DNA of 55,821 bases from Rugosibacter sp. (GCA_004322535.1 SCUZ01000057.1:1-55821), one strand, 5' to 3'; positions 33,501-42,829 are shown, numbered from the stretch's first letter. The notes: generated by a model from the letters alone, not told the origin. Made by a program: numbers and translations.

Positions 33501-36500
33501 AACGGCCGCATCGGCGCGCAACGAGGAATGGGCGTAAATGATGGAGCTTGCCATCCGCCCATACAGTTGTGCATCGGCTTCGGTGGCATTGATCTGGCGC
33601 AACACAACCTGGCTGTGCGTCCACGTCAGATCGAAGACACGATCAGCCAGACGCCGGTCATGGTACTTCTCGACCAGGCTCAAGGCCGCATCGCGGGTTT
33701 CGCCGACGCCGAACACCAGATCGATCGTCACCGTCTCATCCGGCTCCAGCGTGATCGGGCAACGGATCGCGACGATTGGATCCAGCACCGAGCCCTCGCT
33801 GCCGAAGAGCGCCGCAGACTCCTTTAGCGCACGGGGAGTGGCGGCGGTGTTGCCGCGGCCGATGAAGCGCATGCGGTCTGTCTCGTAAGAGGTCTTGCCA
33901 ATGCTGGCGCCGTGCACCGCTATCAGATGAAACATCCACGGTGCTGGTTCGTCGATGGAGCGCGGGCGGCGGGTGCACAGGATCGCGCACCGCTCACGCA
34001 TGATCTCGGTTTGCACGAAGAGATTGCTGAAGGCCGGATGAAGCACGTCTGAGGCTGGCGATGCAATCACCACTTCTGCGTAACTCGTGATCTCGATCAG
34101 TCTGCGGGTACGAGAGCGGTTGGTGATACGCACACGGCGCAGCTCGATGTCATCCTCCGGCGAAACAACGATCTCGGTATGGGTATCAAGATGGCCATCA
34201 TCAACCGTATCGCTACGCCGAAACTCCGCCCGTCCCTCCGAAAATATCGCCTCGTAACTTGCCGGACGCTCGAGCGTCGGCTGATAAGCCGTTGACCACA
34301 ACTTTCCCCTATCCACATCACGGATGTAGCAAAACGAACCCCAGTTGTCACTGGTACCATCTTCGCGCCAGCGAGTGACGGCGAGATCCTTCCAGCGACT
34401 GTAGCCGCCTCCCGCGTTGGTGACCATCACATGATAGCGGCCATTCGATAACAACTGCACCTGAGGTACCGGCGTGTCGGGACTGCTGAAAACGCGGATC
34501 GGCGCCTCCGGCGCGACCGATGCCGCGTGCACATCGGAGAGTTGAGCCGTGTGCGAAAACAGTGTCCTGGCCTTGGGGACACGCTCCTGGAGCAGCAGCA
34601 GGATTGCCTGGAACAGTGGCTCCGACTCGAAACGCCGCTGCATGGGTCGATCAAGAATCAGGTAGGCTAAAGCGAGCAGGCTCATACCCTGATGATGGGA
34701 CATGTAGGAGCGGACCACGACATGCGATTCCCCGCGGCGCTGCCGCGACAGGGTGTAGTCGATGGCCTCAAAGCAGCCGAATTTTCCGGCGAACCCCTCG
34801 GCAGCGAGTCGCTGCAGATTCAGGCATGCCTCCTCAGGCGCCACCATCAGCGCGAGCGCCGAGGCATACGGCGCAATGACCAGATCCTCGGCCAATCCGC
34901 GCTTGAGTCCCAGCCCGGGCACACCGAACGCACGATACTGGTAATTGAGATGCACATCGACCGTGTTGTAGCCGGATTCTGACATGCCCCACGGGACGCC
35001 GCGCTGCCGCCCGTATCCGATCTGCTTGGCCACCGCCGCCTTGTAAGTCTGGTCGAGCAAGGTGTTCTCGTAGGTCGGCATCACCAGGAGTGGCATCAGG
35101 TACTCGAACATCGAACCGCTCCACGACAGGAGAACCGGTTCGCCGCTGGTGCCAGTGAGCAGGCGTCCTAGGGCGAACCAGCTTTCCTGCGGCAGCTTCC
35201 CCTGTGCAATCGCCACAAAACTGCACAACCTCGCCTCGGAAGCCAGCAGATCGTAGTAACCCGAGTCGAGCCGGCGCTCGCCGACATCGTACCCGATCGC
35301 CAACAGATGGCACGCCCGGTCGTACAGGAAGTCGTACTCCATGTCCGAGAGTTCGCTCGCTTGCCATGCCAGGCGTTCGATTTCCGCGATCCTTTGCGCG
35401 GCGCGGTGGCTGCCCTGGGCGACGAGCCGCCCGAATTCGGTGAGCCAGGTGCGCTCTTCGAGCGTGGCGCTGCCGTCAAGGCAACGCGCGATGGTCAGCG
35501 AAAGCTCCGCATCAAGTCCTGCCAGTTCGCGCAGCGTCGGGATCCCGATATTGCCAACGCGACCGAAGAACTCGTCAAACCCTGCGGGCGGGTTCTGCAA
35601 CTCGATCCACGGGGCGAGGAAGCTAAGTTCGTCAAGGGCATCACGACATTGCCAGGCGAGCGCCTGCGCCCAGCTGGTCGCCTCGCTCTCGGCAGAGTCT
35701 CCGATACTACCTCCTGCGACGTGCGTGATCAGGTCAGCGGCACCCGAAGCCAAGCGATCGAGGCAGGCCCGGGCCGCCACAAGGGTGAGCGGCCGAGCAT
35801 CACAAATCGACTCGAGAACGTTCTGAAACTCGCTCAGCGGAGTGGGGGAAACTGCACCCGCGGCATCTGCGAGTAGTCTTAGTGTGTCACTCAAGCCCTC
35901 GAACAGTCGCCTTCCCACCATCGGGTCATCGGCAAGCGCGAGCAGGCCCGGTCGCAAGACCAGCAAATGGCCGGCGAGGTTGCCGCTGTCCACCGTCGAG
36001 ATGTATAGCGGTGGCAATGGCTGCAGAGTCTGTGTGTCGTACCAGTTGTAGAAGTGCCCTCGATACCGTTCCAGCCCGTCCATCGTGCGCAGCGTGTTTG
36101 CTGTGCGCACGATGAGTTGCCCGGCCGGGATGTAGCCAAAATCGTAGGCGGACAGATTCGCCAGCAGCGCCAGCCCTATGTTAGTCGGCGACGTACGATG
36201 CGCAACCGCGGTAACGCGATACTCCTGAGCATTGTCGGGCGGTAACCAGTGGTCTTCCGAACCGACGAAATTATCGAAGAAGGCCCAAGTCCGGCGCGAA
36301 AGCATGCGCAAGAAGAGCATCTGCTCGACTGTCAGGATCGCCTTGCGGCGAGCGAGCGGGCGGCTGATCCACCAAGCGATGACGGGTGAGGCAAACCACA
36401 GGAGCAATATCGGTCCCGCCACCATCAGCACCGCTGGGTTTACTATCGTCAGATAGATCGCCAACGTAGTGGCGATGGCAGGAGCGGCCCACATCGACTG

Positions 36501-39425
36501 GAAAGAATTGACGAGGCGGCTGCGACCACACCGGATCGACTCACCATCCACTTCGCTTGATGGATTCCATTCGAGCAGTCGTCTGTGCGTGACCCGCATT
36601 CGCCAAGTCGTACGCGCGATGGCATCCAGACTGAAGAATGCCTCATACGGGAGACAGGCGAACTCGAATGCCAACTGCATTAAGTGGCGTGAAGCTGACC
36701 TTGCCACGGCGGCAAGGTGCTGTCTCAGCAACACCTCACTCGGCTTGCGGAACATGTCAAGAATCGAGGCACACAAGGAGGGAAGCAGCAATATGCCGAT
36801 CACCGACAAGGTCCAAAACCAGGCCGATGGCAAGACTGTCCATCCCAGAAGCAAGAGCAGTGTCAGTGCTGAGGGGACTAGGCTGCGCCGCAGGTTGTCG
36901 AACAGTTTCCACTGCGAAAGCATCGAGAGCGAATTCTTCTGGCGAGCGTTATCCACCCCGACGCCATCGCCTGTACAGTTGCCGGGGACACACCGGCACA
37001 GCCACCCCGTAAGCTGCCAATCGCCGCGAATCCAGCGGTAGCGTCGACTCACATCCGCGCTGTAGCTTGCCGGGTAGTCCTCATACAACTGCACATCGCT
37101 CAGCAGTCCCGCCCGCGTGTAGCAACCCTCCAGCAGATCGTGACTGAGAATGTGATTGTCGGGAAAGCATCCGTTCAGCGCCTGCTCGAAAGCATCGACG
37201 TCGTAGATACCCTTGCCGGTGAACGAGCCTTCACCGAACACGTCCTGGTAGACATCCGAGACGGCACGTGTGTACGGGTCGATACCCGGCTCACCTCCGT
37301 ACAGGCGCGCATAGCGCGAGCGGTTCGTCCCTGGCAGGCTCACCGCCACGCGCGGCTGCAGAATGCCATAGCCCTCGACAACACGCCTCTTCATTTCGTC
37401 GTACCAAGGACGATTCAGCGGATGTGCCATGGCGCCGACGAACTGCCGCGCCGCATCTCGCGGTAGCTGCGTATCCGTGTCTAGAGTGATGACGTACTTC
37501 ACATTGGACAGGGCTGCGGTATTACCGACGACAAGCGAAAAGGCGTCTTTAGCGCCACCATGCTCGCCACCGCGCAGCAGCGCGTTCAAGTCCGCCAGCT
37601 TGCCGCGCTTGCGTTCATAACCCATCCATACCCTTTCCTGCGGGTTCCAGCGGCGCGGACGATGGAAAAGAAAGAACTTGTCATTTCCAGCCTGTCCATC
37701 CTCGCTGCGGTACTTGCCGTTTAGCTCCTCAATCCGTATTTGAACCAATCGCAGCAGTGGATCGTCCTCGGACAGTGATTCCTCGTGCGCATCCAGGAAG
37801 TCGGTCAGTAACCCGAAGTGCAGACTCTCGTCGCGATTCGCCAGAAACCTGACTTCCAGCGACTCGACGAGATCCTCGATGTTCTGAGCGCTAGTGAGCA
37901 TGGTCGGAACTACCACCAGCGTACGCCATTGCGCTGGGATTCCTGCGGAGAAATCCATTTTTGGGAGTGGATGGGGCGTCACCAGCAGGGTTGTCAGCCA
38001 GTTCACCAGCCCCATCGCTAACTGACTGGCGGCCAGCAAAGAGACACTGCCGACTAACGCGAGCACCCAATCTGGCGCACCGTCGGCATAGGCTGTCGCC
38101 ACCAGGCCACCGCTTACGATCACAGCAATCAGCCCGATGGCACCCGTATATATGGGCAATGGAAATCGCCCACCCGCTCTGCGTACAGTCTCAGGGATGG
38201 AAAGTCGCGCCTGCGTCGTTCGCTCAAGCTCGTCCAAGCCACTACCGATCAGGTAGAAACCCACGTGTGCCGATCGATCACTGCTGCCGTGCGTCAAGGC
38301 CGCCTCGTGCGCCAGCTGGATCGCCTTGCGCGCTATCTCTCTTTCGGTCAGCGGGCTGAATTTAGCTACCCTTTCCACGACGTGCCGGTAGTGGTCACGC
38401 GTAGCGAAATCCATCTGGCCATAGACCCCGCTCGGGTCCTCCTGAAGTTTCTGCTCGACGACACTCATCGTCTCGACAAACTCGCGCCAGTTCATTGCAC
38501 CCAGGAAGCGGAGACTGCCAATACTGTTGCTGATGGAGACTTGGTCTGCTGCCTGCTGCTGGTTTTCCGACTGCACCAGCTGTTCAATCTTCAGGCCCGA
38601 CTCGAACAATCGCTGTTCTATCCAGGTCAGCGGCAAAGCCAGAGCAGGACCCTGCCCCTGCAAACGGCGCGCGAGTTCTGCAACAAACGAGCCCGCCATC
38701 GGCGGACTCGACCGCGCCATGTCCGCGATTACCAGAATCAGACTCTTCGGATCCTTTTCGGCGATCTCGGTCATCTGATCCGCCCAGGAATCCGCCAGAT
38801 CTCGCTCGGCCAAGCCGGCAGCGATCAACATGGCAACGCGACGGAGATTCTCGATGACGGCCAACCGCAGCATGATGGGGATCGCCCACAATTCGCCAAG
38901 CTTAAGAGCGGTGACCGACTGGTAAGCCGCCACGAAACGACCGAGATTTTCCGCGTCTACCCGTCCATCGCCGTGGGAAATCGTTTCCAGCGCAATGTCA
39001 TACACTCGCGGTAGTCCGGCCGACGGTCCGTGTGCCAGGCGAGGCAGTTCCTGGCTGTAACCCTTCGGCAGGTGTCTCTTGGTCGTGCGGATATGCTCTT
39101 CAATGAGATAGAAGTTATCGAGCAGCCATTCCCCGGCCGGCATGATCCGACGCCGTGCGGTAACTGCCGCTTTCAATAGGTTGCACACTCCAACCAGCAC
39201 GCTTTCGTTCGCTGCCAGCCGCGCCAGGAGCGGGTCCGGCGTGTATCCCGGCGCTAGCTTGTGCAAGACCGCGAGAGATCTGCCATGCTGTTCCATCTGG
39301 TCAGCGCTGAACAATTCGGCTCGCAGAGGGGGCTCTTCTCCGGGTGAAATGCGTGGCCACGCACTGCCGAAAAACTGCGTCTTCAACTGTCGAAAAAATC
39401 CGGTGCGCTTTGTGCCAGCGTCCAA
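30594..39425 (-). CDS. ndvB: Cyclic beta-1,2-glucan synthase (NdvB/Cgs type)
   Basis: A 2943-residue inner-membrane enzyme, close to NdvB (about 2830) and Brucella Cgs (about 2870). It makes and cyclises beta-1,2-glucan from UDP-glucose for the periplasm. Membrane segments lie near residues 425-485, 847-882 and 978-1025. The GT84 glycosyltransferase domain between them has TLDTDTQLPRDAA near 648 and RYRWIRGDWQL near 798. The C-terminal half holds GH94-like phosphorylase domains, with GSGDWNDGMNLVG near 2612, which set ring size. Periplasmic glucans respond to osmolarity, which fits the surrounding stress genes. No operator copy was found in the 64 bases upstream. Confidence 0.93.
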   Translation of the reverse strand: MDAGTKRTGFFRQLKTQFFGSAWPRISPGEEPPLRAELFSADQMEQHGRSLAVLHKLAPGYTPDPLLARLAANESVLVGVCNLLKAAVTARRRIMPAGEWLLDNFYLIEEHIRTTKRHLPKGYSQELPRLAHGPSAGLPRVYDIALETISHGDGRVDAENLGRFVAAYQSVTALKLGELWAIPIMLRLAVIENLRRVAMLIAAGLAERDLADSWADQMTEIAEKDPKSLILVIADMARSSPPMAGSFVAELARRLQGQGPALALPLTWIEQRLFESGLKIEQLVQSENQQQAADQVSISNSIGSLRFLGAMNWREFVETMSVVEQKLQEDPSGVYGQMDFATRDHYRHVVERVAKFSPLTEREIARKAIQLAHEAALTHGSSDRSAHVGFYLIGSGLDELERTTQARLSIPETVRRAGGRFPLPIYTGAIGLIAVIVSGGLVATAYADGAPDWVLALVGSVSLLAASQLAMGLVNWLTTLLVTPHPLPKMDFSAGIPAQWRTLVVVPTMLTSAQNIEDLVESLEVRFLANRDESLHFGLLTDFLDAHEESLSEDDPLLRLVQIRIEELNGKYRSEDGQAGNDKFFLFHRPRRWNPQERVWMGYERKRGKLADLNALLRGGEHGGAKDAFSLVVGNTAALSNVKYVITLDTDTQLPRDAARQFVGAMAHPLNRPWYDEMKRRVVEGYGILQPRVAVSLPGTNRSRYARLYGGEPGIDPYTRAVSDVYQDVFGEGSFTGKGIYDVDAFEQALNGCFPDNHILSHDLLEGCYTRAGLLSDVQLYEDYPASYSADVSRRYRWIRGDWQLTGWLCRCVPGNCTGDGVGVDNARQKNSLSMLSQWKLFDNLRRSLVPSALTLLLLLGWTVLPSAWFWTLSVIGILLLPSLCASILDMFRKPSEVLLRQHLAAVARSASRHLMQLAFEFACLPYEAFFSLDAIARTTWRMRVTHRRLLEWNPSSEVDGESIRCGRSRLVNSFQSMWAAPAIATTLAIYLTIVNPAVLMVAGPILLLWFASPVIAWWISRPLARRKAILTVEQMLFLRMLSRRTWAFFDNFVGSEDHWLPPDNAQEYRVTAVAHRTSPTNIGLALLANLSAYDFGYIPAGQLIVRTANTLRTMDGLERYRGHFYNWYDTQTLQPLPPLYISTVDSGNLAGHLLVLRPGLLALADDPMVGRRLFEGLSDTLRLLADAAGAVSPTPLSEFQNVLESICDARPLTLVAARACLDRLASGAADLITHVAGGSIGDSAESEATSWAQALAWQCRDALDELSFLAPWIELQNPPAGFDEFFGRVGNIGIPTLRELAGLDAELSLTIARCLDGSATLEERTWLTEFGRLVAQGSHRAAQRIAEIERLAWQASELSDMEYDFLYDRACHLLAIGYDVGERRLDSGYYDLLASEARLCSFVAIAQGKLPQESWFALGRLLTGTSGEPVLLSWSGSMFEYLMPLLVMPTYENTLLDQTYKAAVAKQIGYGRQRGVPWGMSESGYNTVDVHLNYQYRAFGVPGLGLKRGLAEDLVIAPYASALALMVAPEEACLNLQRLAAEGFAGKFGCFEAIDYTLSRQRRGESHVVVRSYMSHHQGMSLLALAYLILDRPMQRRFESEPLFQAILLLLQERVPKARTLFSHTAQLSDVHAASVAPEAPIRVFSSPDTPVPQVQLLSNGRYHVMVTNAGGGYSRWKDLAVTRWREDGTSDNWGSFCYIRDVDRGKLWSTAYQPTLERPASYEAIFSEGRAEFRRSDTVDDGHLDTHTEIVVSPEDDIELRRVRITNRSRTRRLIEITSYAEVVIASPASDVLHPAFSNLFVQTEIMRERCAILCTRRPRSIDEPAPWMFHLIAVHGASIGKTSYETDRMRFIGRGNTAATPRALKESAALFGSEGSVLDPIVAIRCPITLEPDETVTIDLVFGVGETRDAALSLVEKYHDRRLADRVFDLTWTHSQVVLRQINATEADAQLYGRMASSIIYAHSSLRADAAVLAQNRRRQSGLWGYAISGDLPIVLLQIADSANIELVRQLIQAHAYWRLKGLVVDLVIWNEDRGGYRQLLQEQIMGLVAAGIEARVVDRPGGIFVRSAEHISLEDRILFQSVARVIVTDGRGTLTEQLNRRAVIDKQMPQFAPTRPLNPDPAVEATLPSRELIFFNGLGGFTPDGREYVITTASDQMTPAPWVNVLANPHFGTIVSENGAAYTWSENAHEFRLTPWHNDSVSDASGEALYLRDEQSGQFWSPTPLPTRSATPYVSRHGFGYSVFEHSCGGIRSELWIYVALDAAVKFSMLKVRNESGRWRKLSATGYAEWVLGDLRAKSAMHVTTEIAPKSGALYARNSYNAEFADRVAFFDVDGPTRNLSGDRTEFLGRNGTLRNPAAMHRSQLSGKVGAGLDPCAAIQVSFDLANGEERDIVFRLGVGRSADDADKLVQRFRGVLAARNALAAVAQYWDRTLGAVQVETPDPSLDVLTNGWLVYQTLACRVWARSGYYQSGGAFGFRDQLQDVMALIHAESGLVREHLLLCASRQFQEGDVQHWWHPVSGRGVRTHCSDDYLWLPLAVCRYVASSGDTGVLNEPIHFLEGRLVNPEDDSYYDLPARSAEVASLYDHCVRAIRHGLRFGEHGLPLIGSGDWNDGMNLVGIHGKGESVWLGFFLCEVLRQFTKVAHAHDDTTFAERCEAEGIRLRQDLERHGWDGEWYRRGYFDDGTPLGSAGNTECQIDSISQSWSVLSGARPGVGNLAHSRLAMQAVDDRLVRRDHALIQLLDPPFDKSSLNPGYIRGYVPGVRENGGQYTHGAVWAAMAFAALGECERAWELLTMINPVNHALSAEGVAAYKVEPYVMAADVYALSPHIGRGGWTWYTGSAGWMYRLIVESLLGLKLAGDKLHFTPCLPSDWQAFKIRYRYRETVYHIAVSQARVGEDALSAVTDVTVDGVEQHDKVIHLVDDRQEHMVEVRMQVK

Positions 39426-39489
39426 TTCAAGGATTCCTTTCCAGGAAACAAAAGCTCAACGCTGTACATCGCATTGAGCAAGACACTAC

Positions 39490-40617
39490 CTAGTCCCCTA
39501 ACAACTCAGCCACCGACTCAAGTTGTTCCACATGCTGAGCGACCACTTTGACGATGACAATAATCGGGATGCTCAACAACATGCCCCAGATACCCCACAG
39601 CCATGCCCCAAACAGCAGGGATACAAACACCGCTGCTGTGTTCATCTTGGCAATCCTGCCTGTCATCCAGGTGGTAACAAAATAGCCGATGACTATTGCA
39701 ATCACTAGCGAAGTTCCAGCCGCCAGCAACGCCATCGATAAAGTGCCGAACTGCATAAAGGCGGCCATGCCAATGCCAGCGGCGGTAACGGTTGGCCCGA
39801 AATATGGAATAACATGGAGCAATCCTGCGGCGACGGCCCAGACACCCGCGCTCTCCACGCCGATCCAGCGCAACCCAATCCAGGTGAGCAGACCTACCAG
39901 TACGTTGGTTACCAAAAGCATGAACATGTAACGCTGGATGGATTCATTGATCTCGTCAAGAATCCGTACCGTGATCTTTTTTTTCGACAACGAAGGCCCC
40001 GTGATCCGTACCAGCTTTCTCTTGTAAGTATCACCAGACAGCAAAAGAAAGAACGTCAGGAAAAGCACCATGACTGCCTGGCCGATCAGCACTACGGCCC
40101 TCACCGAATTCGCCCAAAGGAAGGCGCCGAGTTTGAAACCCGATTGATCGATGACAACGCGCGTTGCCGACTGTTTTGACATCGACGCTCCGTTTGTTGC
40201 TTTCTCGATCTGGTTCGCAGCGATCTGCATTTTTTGCATGGCACTGGTTTGGCCTTTGCGCATGCTGGCAAGACCTGCCGACAACTTGTCTGCGGCTGCG
40301 GGCACTTGATCGAGTAGTGTTTCTACTTGCCCGCGCAACGAGCAAGCACCCAGGACGAGCGCGCACACGACGCCCACCATGACAATGCTGGTGCCCAGGA
40401 CGCGCGGAATCTTCATCCGCTCAAGCCGTACGACCAGCGGATTCAGGGTATAAGCGAAGAGCACGCCAAGCAGAAGAGAAATGACAAAACTCTGCGCCCA
40501 CTCCAACGCGAAGACCACTCCGATCGTAGCCAGTATCACAAGTGCCATGCGGCGCTCAGTTGGCGGCGCAGGGTGACCTGTGAGAGATACCACTTCAGGC
40601 GTCAGGATGACTTCCAT
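39490..40617 (-). CDS. AI-2E-family transporter (PerM/TqsA-like)
   Basis: A 375-residue membrane protein with about eight hydrophobic segments: an N-terminal pair (about 25-60 and 75-95), a large soluble segment (100-155, AADKLSAGLASMRKGQ), then a cluster of helices with LLTWIGLRWIGVESAGVWAV, LLHVIPYFGPTVTAAG and LFGAWLWGIWGMLLSIPIIV, the family hallmarks. Members export autoinducer-2 or exchange ions; the substrate is open. It lies just upstream of the glucan synthase on the same strand. Confidence 0.9.
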   Translation of the reverse strand: MEVILTPEVVSLTGHPAPPTERRMALVILATIGVVFALEWAQSFVISLLLGVLFAYTLNPLVVRLERMKIPRVLGTSIVMVGVVCALVLGACSLRGQVETLLDQVPAAADKLSAGLASMRKGQTSAMQKMQIAANQIEKATNGASMSKQSATRVVIDQSGFKLGAFLWANSVRAVVLIGQAVMVLFLTFFLLLSGDTYKRKLVRITGPSLSKKKITVRILDEINESIQRYMFMLLVTNVLVGLLTWIGLRWIGVESAGVWAVAAGLLHVIPYFGPTVTAAGIGMAAFMQFGTLSMALLAAGTSLVIAIVIGYFVTTWMTGRIAKMNTAAVFVSLLFGAWLWGIWGMLLSIPIIVIVKVVAQHVEQLESVAELLGD

Positions 40618-40677
40618 CGATACGGATACCAGTGCGTTTGCTCAAATATCCAACGCATGCCTCGGTCTGCTAAATAA

Positions 40678-40827
40678 TTACAAGGGGCGCCGCCCGCTGA
40701 TGACTCGTAGCAGAACAACCACAATAGCGATGATCAAAAGAATATGAATGAATCCGCCGAGCGTGTAGGAAGTGACCAAACCAAGAAGCCACAAAATAAT
40801 AAGTACAACTGCAATGGTATAAAGCAT
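40678..40827 (-). CDS. Lmo0937-type small membrane protein (49 aa)
   Basis: MLYTIAVVLIILWLLGLVTS, a short polar turn (YTLGGFIHI) and a second hydrophobic stretch LLIIAIVVVLLRVISGRR give a two-helix hairpin of the Lmo0937 family, a tiny stress-associated membrane protein without known mechanism. It is preceded by its own operator centred at 41007.5, with a predicted leader of about 139 bases. Confidence 0.78.
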   Translation of the reverse strand: MLYTIAVVLIILWLLGLVTSYTLGGFIHILLIIAIVVVLLRVISGRRPL

Positions 40828-40998
40828 GATGATTATCCCCTGATATTTTTGACCCAAATCCCGACTGGATCAGTTCGCGTGAATCGCGCCATCGGGCAAC
40901 GCCTGCTTGATCGCCCGCTTGCCACGATTTCGGGAGTCTTTGCGAAGCAATACAACTCAACCCGACACACGCATTGTGTTCGCATCGGTGTATGTGTT

Positions 40999-41016
40999 CT
41001 GTTCGTTGGCGTACAC
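40999..41016 (-). promoter_or_regulatory. Crp-type operator upstream of the Lmo0937-type gene
   Basis: CTGTTCGT-TG-GCGTACAC. CACAAT lies at 40978-40973, the -10 position for a site at -41.5. Confidence 0.62.
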
Positions 41017-41153
41017 AACAAAATAATTCGATATTTACGGCAACATAAACCGTGGCCAGGGCGGCATGAAAATAAATGGCAGCCGAGACAAGCGAGGCGG
41101 GTACAGGGTATATCAAGTCACCTCGTGATCCCCATTTTCTTGTTTTTCTCTAT

Positions 41154-41171
41154 GTGTGCGCCAGCGAACAG
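41154..41171 (+). promoter_or_regulatory. Crp-type operator upstream of the second BON gene
   Basis: GTGTGCGC-CA-GCGAACAG. GACAAT lies at 41192-41197, the -10 position for a site at -41.5. The predicted start near 41204 leaves a 29-base leader. Confidence 0.65.
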
Positions 41172-41232
41172 TTCTTTTCTGAAAACAGTCGGACAATCTG
41201 CAACTCCCATTTCCCTAAATAAAGGATAGACC

Positions 41233-41571
41233 ATGAAAATCAAACTCGCGACTACCTGTTTCGTCATCAGTACTTTACTGGCCCCTGTTGCGGCCATTGC
41301 TGCCGATGCCATGGAACGGCATGCAGACCGTGAACACCCCCTGACATGGGTTAAAGATTCGGTAATTACCACCAAAATCAAGGCCAAACTCGCTACAGAT
41401 CATCCAGGTAGCATGAAGCATATCCGCGTCGATACCGACAAGGATGGCGTTGTATGGTTGACCGGCACGGCTAATTCTCAAGCGGAGATCGACACCGCGA
41501 TTTCAACAGCACGCAATACCGAAGGCGTAAAATCCGTTTGGAGTGATCTTAAAATCCAGAATGACCGTTAA
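41233..41571 (+). CDS. Periplasmic BON-domain protein
   Basis: A 112-residue protein with a cleavable signal peptide (about 1-23, VAAIAAD) and one BON domain (about 40-110; DSVITTKIKAKLATDHPG, VVWLTGTANSQAEIDTAI and EGVKSVWSDLKI). It is a non-lipidated relative of the BON lipoprotein at 24316; both carry the same DxVITTKxKA start of the domain. A strong ribosome site, AAAGGA, precedes the ATG, and a strong terminator follows. Confidence 0.9.
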   Translation: MKIKLATTCFVISTLLAPVAAIAADAMERHADREHPLTWVKDSVITTKIKAKLATDHPGSMKHIRVDTDKDGVVWLTGTANSQAEIDTAISTARNTEGVKSVWSDLKIQNDR

Positions 41572-41942
41572 TATATCGGCTCGATTCTGACACCAGAGCC
41601 AAAGCGCGCGTTGTACACCGTAAAGGTCGGGCTAGAGGCGATCACGTGATCGCCTCTAGCCTTTTTTCTCTCGTTCCCGAGCCGCTTACCGTGGCAGTTT
41701 GTTCAATAAAATCCTGATGGTCTTGGTTGCACTGGCTTTTTAGGCAAGAGGGAAAGGGTTGGCGGTATGTGACCCTCGACACGACTGATCGACAGCTGCG
41801 CTGTATCACCCTCCGCTACAGCGAAGTGATCTGCCCGCACAGTGAAATCCCAAGCCTGCAAAACTGCGCATTTATTGCTTGCCCGGCTTGCAGCGCAGTT
41901 GCTTCATTGGCGCAGATTATTTAACTGGTGTTTTCGCATGGA
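41572..41942. other. Intergenic region after the BON gene
   Basis: It holds the terminator at 41630-41671. The rest contains a TTG-started 65-codon frame (41727-41924) with a C-x-x-C pair but no recognisable signal; it was not called. Confidence 0.5.
41630..41671 (+). terminator. Strong intrinsic terminator after the BON gene
   Basis: A 32-base perfect palindrome (GGCTAGAGGCGATCAC and its complement) is followed by TTTTTT. It lies 58 bases after the BON gene stop. Confidence 0.93.
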
Positions 41943-42740
41943 TCAAGCGCCCTTCCATGTCGGTGTGCGTTTTTGCATGAAGGCATCAATGCCTTCTGCC
42001 GCATCCTCCGTCATCATGTTGCACGCCATGGTCTCGGCAGCTAACTGATAGGCACTTTCCAGCCCTGTGTCGAGTTGTTGATAAAACAACTGCTTGCCCA
42101 TGGCAATCGCCACGGGTGATTTGCCGCATATCGAATCAATCAGCCGTTGCACTTCGCGATCCAGACTTTCCGCCGGCACCGCACGATTGATCAGGCCACG
42201 CCGGGCGGCTTCAGCAGCATCGATGAATTCGCCGGTGAGCAGCATTTCCATCGCCTCTTTGCGCGCCATGGCACGGCCCAAAGCAACTGCGGGCGTCGAG
42301 CAAAACAAACCCACATTGATGCCAGACACCGCAAAGCGCACCTGCTCGGCTGCAATGGCAAGATCACACGTCGCTACCAGCTGGCATCCTGCGGCCGTCG
42401 CCACGCCCTGTACCCGCGCAATCACCGGTTGTGGCATCCGCGTGATGGCCATCATGACCTCGCCGCATTGTCCAAATAAATCCTGCATGTATTTTTTGGT
42501 GTGCTGGGCCCGCATTTCTTTAAGATCATGCCCGACGCAAAATGCTTTGCCCGCGCCTGTGATCACCACAACACGCACGGATTTATCAGCTGCAGTCCTT
42601 GTAAGCTCGGCTTGCAGCGCGTTGAGCAAATCTTTTGACAAGGCATTGAATTGCGCGGGCCGGTTCAAGGTCAGCGTGGCGACACCCTGTGCATCCTCAC
42701 GCAAGAGTATCGCTTGCGGATCTGCGTTGTTGTTCATCAC
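41943..42740 (-). CDS. Enoyl-CoA hydratase/isomerase family protein
   Basis: A 265-residue crotonase-fold enzyme. The substrate region has TLNRPAQFNALSKDLL near 24-39, the oxyanion-hole parts VVITGAGKAFCVGHDLKEM and VQGVATAAGCQLVATCDL, and a C-terminal trimerisation part. The Glu at the second catalytic position of true hydratases (near the IGCI/FGCL-like SGINVGLFCSTPAVALGR) is replaced, so the exact reaction is uncertain; the FCVGHDLKEM type is often annotated as an enoyl-CoA hydratase with an unassigned substrate. It is monocistronic, with repeat copy E upstream. Confidence 0.83.
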   Translation of the reverse strand: MMNNNADPQAILLREDAQGVATLTLNRPAQFNALSKDLLNALQAELTRTAADKSVRVVVITGAGKAFCVGHDLKEMRAQHTKKYMQDLFGQCGEVMMAITRMPQPVIARVQGVATAAGCQLVATCDLAIAAEQVRFAVSGINVGLFCSTPAVALGRAMARKEAMEMLLTGEFIDAAEAARRGLINRAVPAESLDREVQRLIDSICGKSPVAIAMGKQLFYQQLDTGLESAYQLAAETMACNMMTEDAAEGIDAFMQKRTPTWKGA

Positions 42741-42804
42741 ATTCTCCTCACAGGGCTATTGTTCCAGTTCTAGTAGAAGCAAAAATGCGCATCCGCTTTT
42801 CTAT

Positions 42805-42829
42805 CGCCGTGTCACCAGCGCCGACTTAT
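42805..42829 (+). repeat. Dispersed 25-bp repeat, copy E
   Basis: It matches the copy at 14285 at 24 of 25 positions, allowing the A/G alternation at position 7. It lies between the start of the enoyl-CoA hydratase-type gene and the end of lgt. Confidence 0.68.

Noticed and set aside
39426-39489. A partial CTGTAC match before the glucan synthase gene as a tenth operator
   Set aside because: Only one half-site resembles the consensus and the second arm is absent.
41727-41924. A 65-codon TTG-started frame with a C-x-x-C pair
   Set aside because: No ribosome site, no recognised domain, and it lies between a terminator and a convergent gene end. Chance is the simpler explanation.
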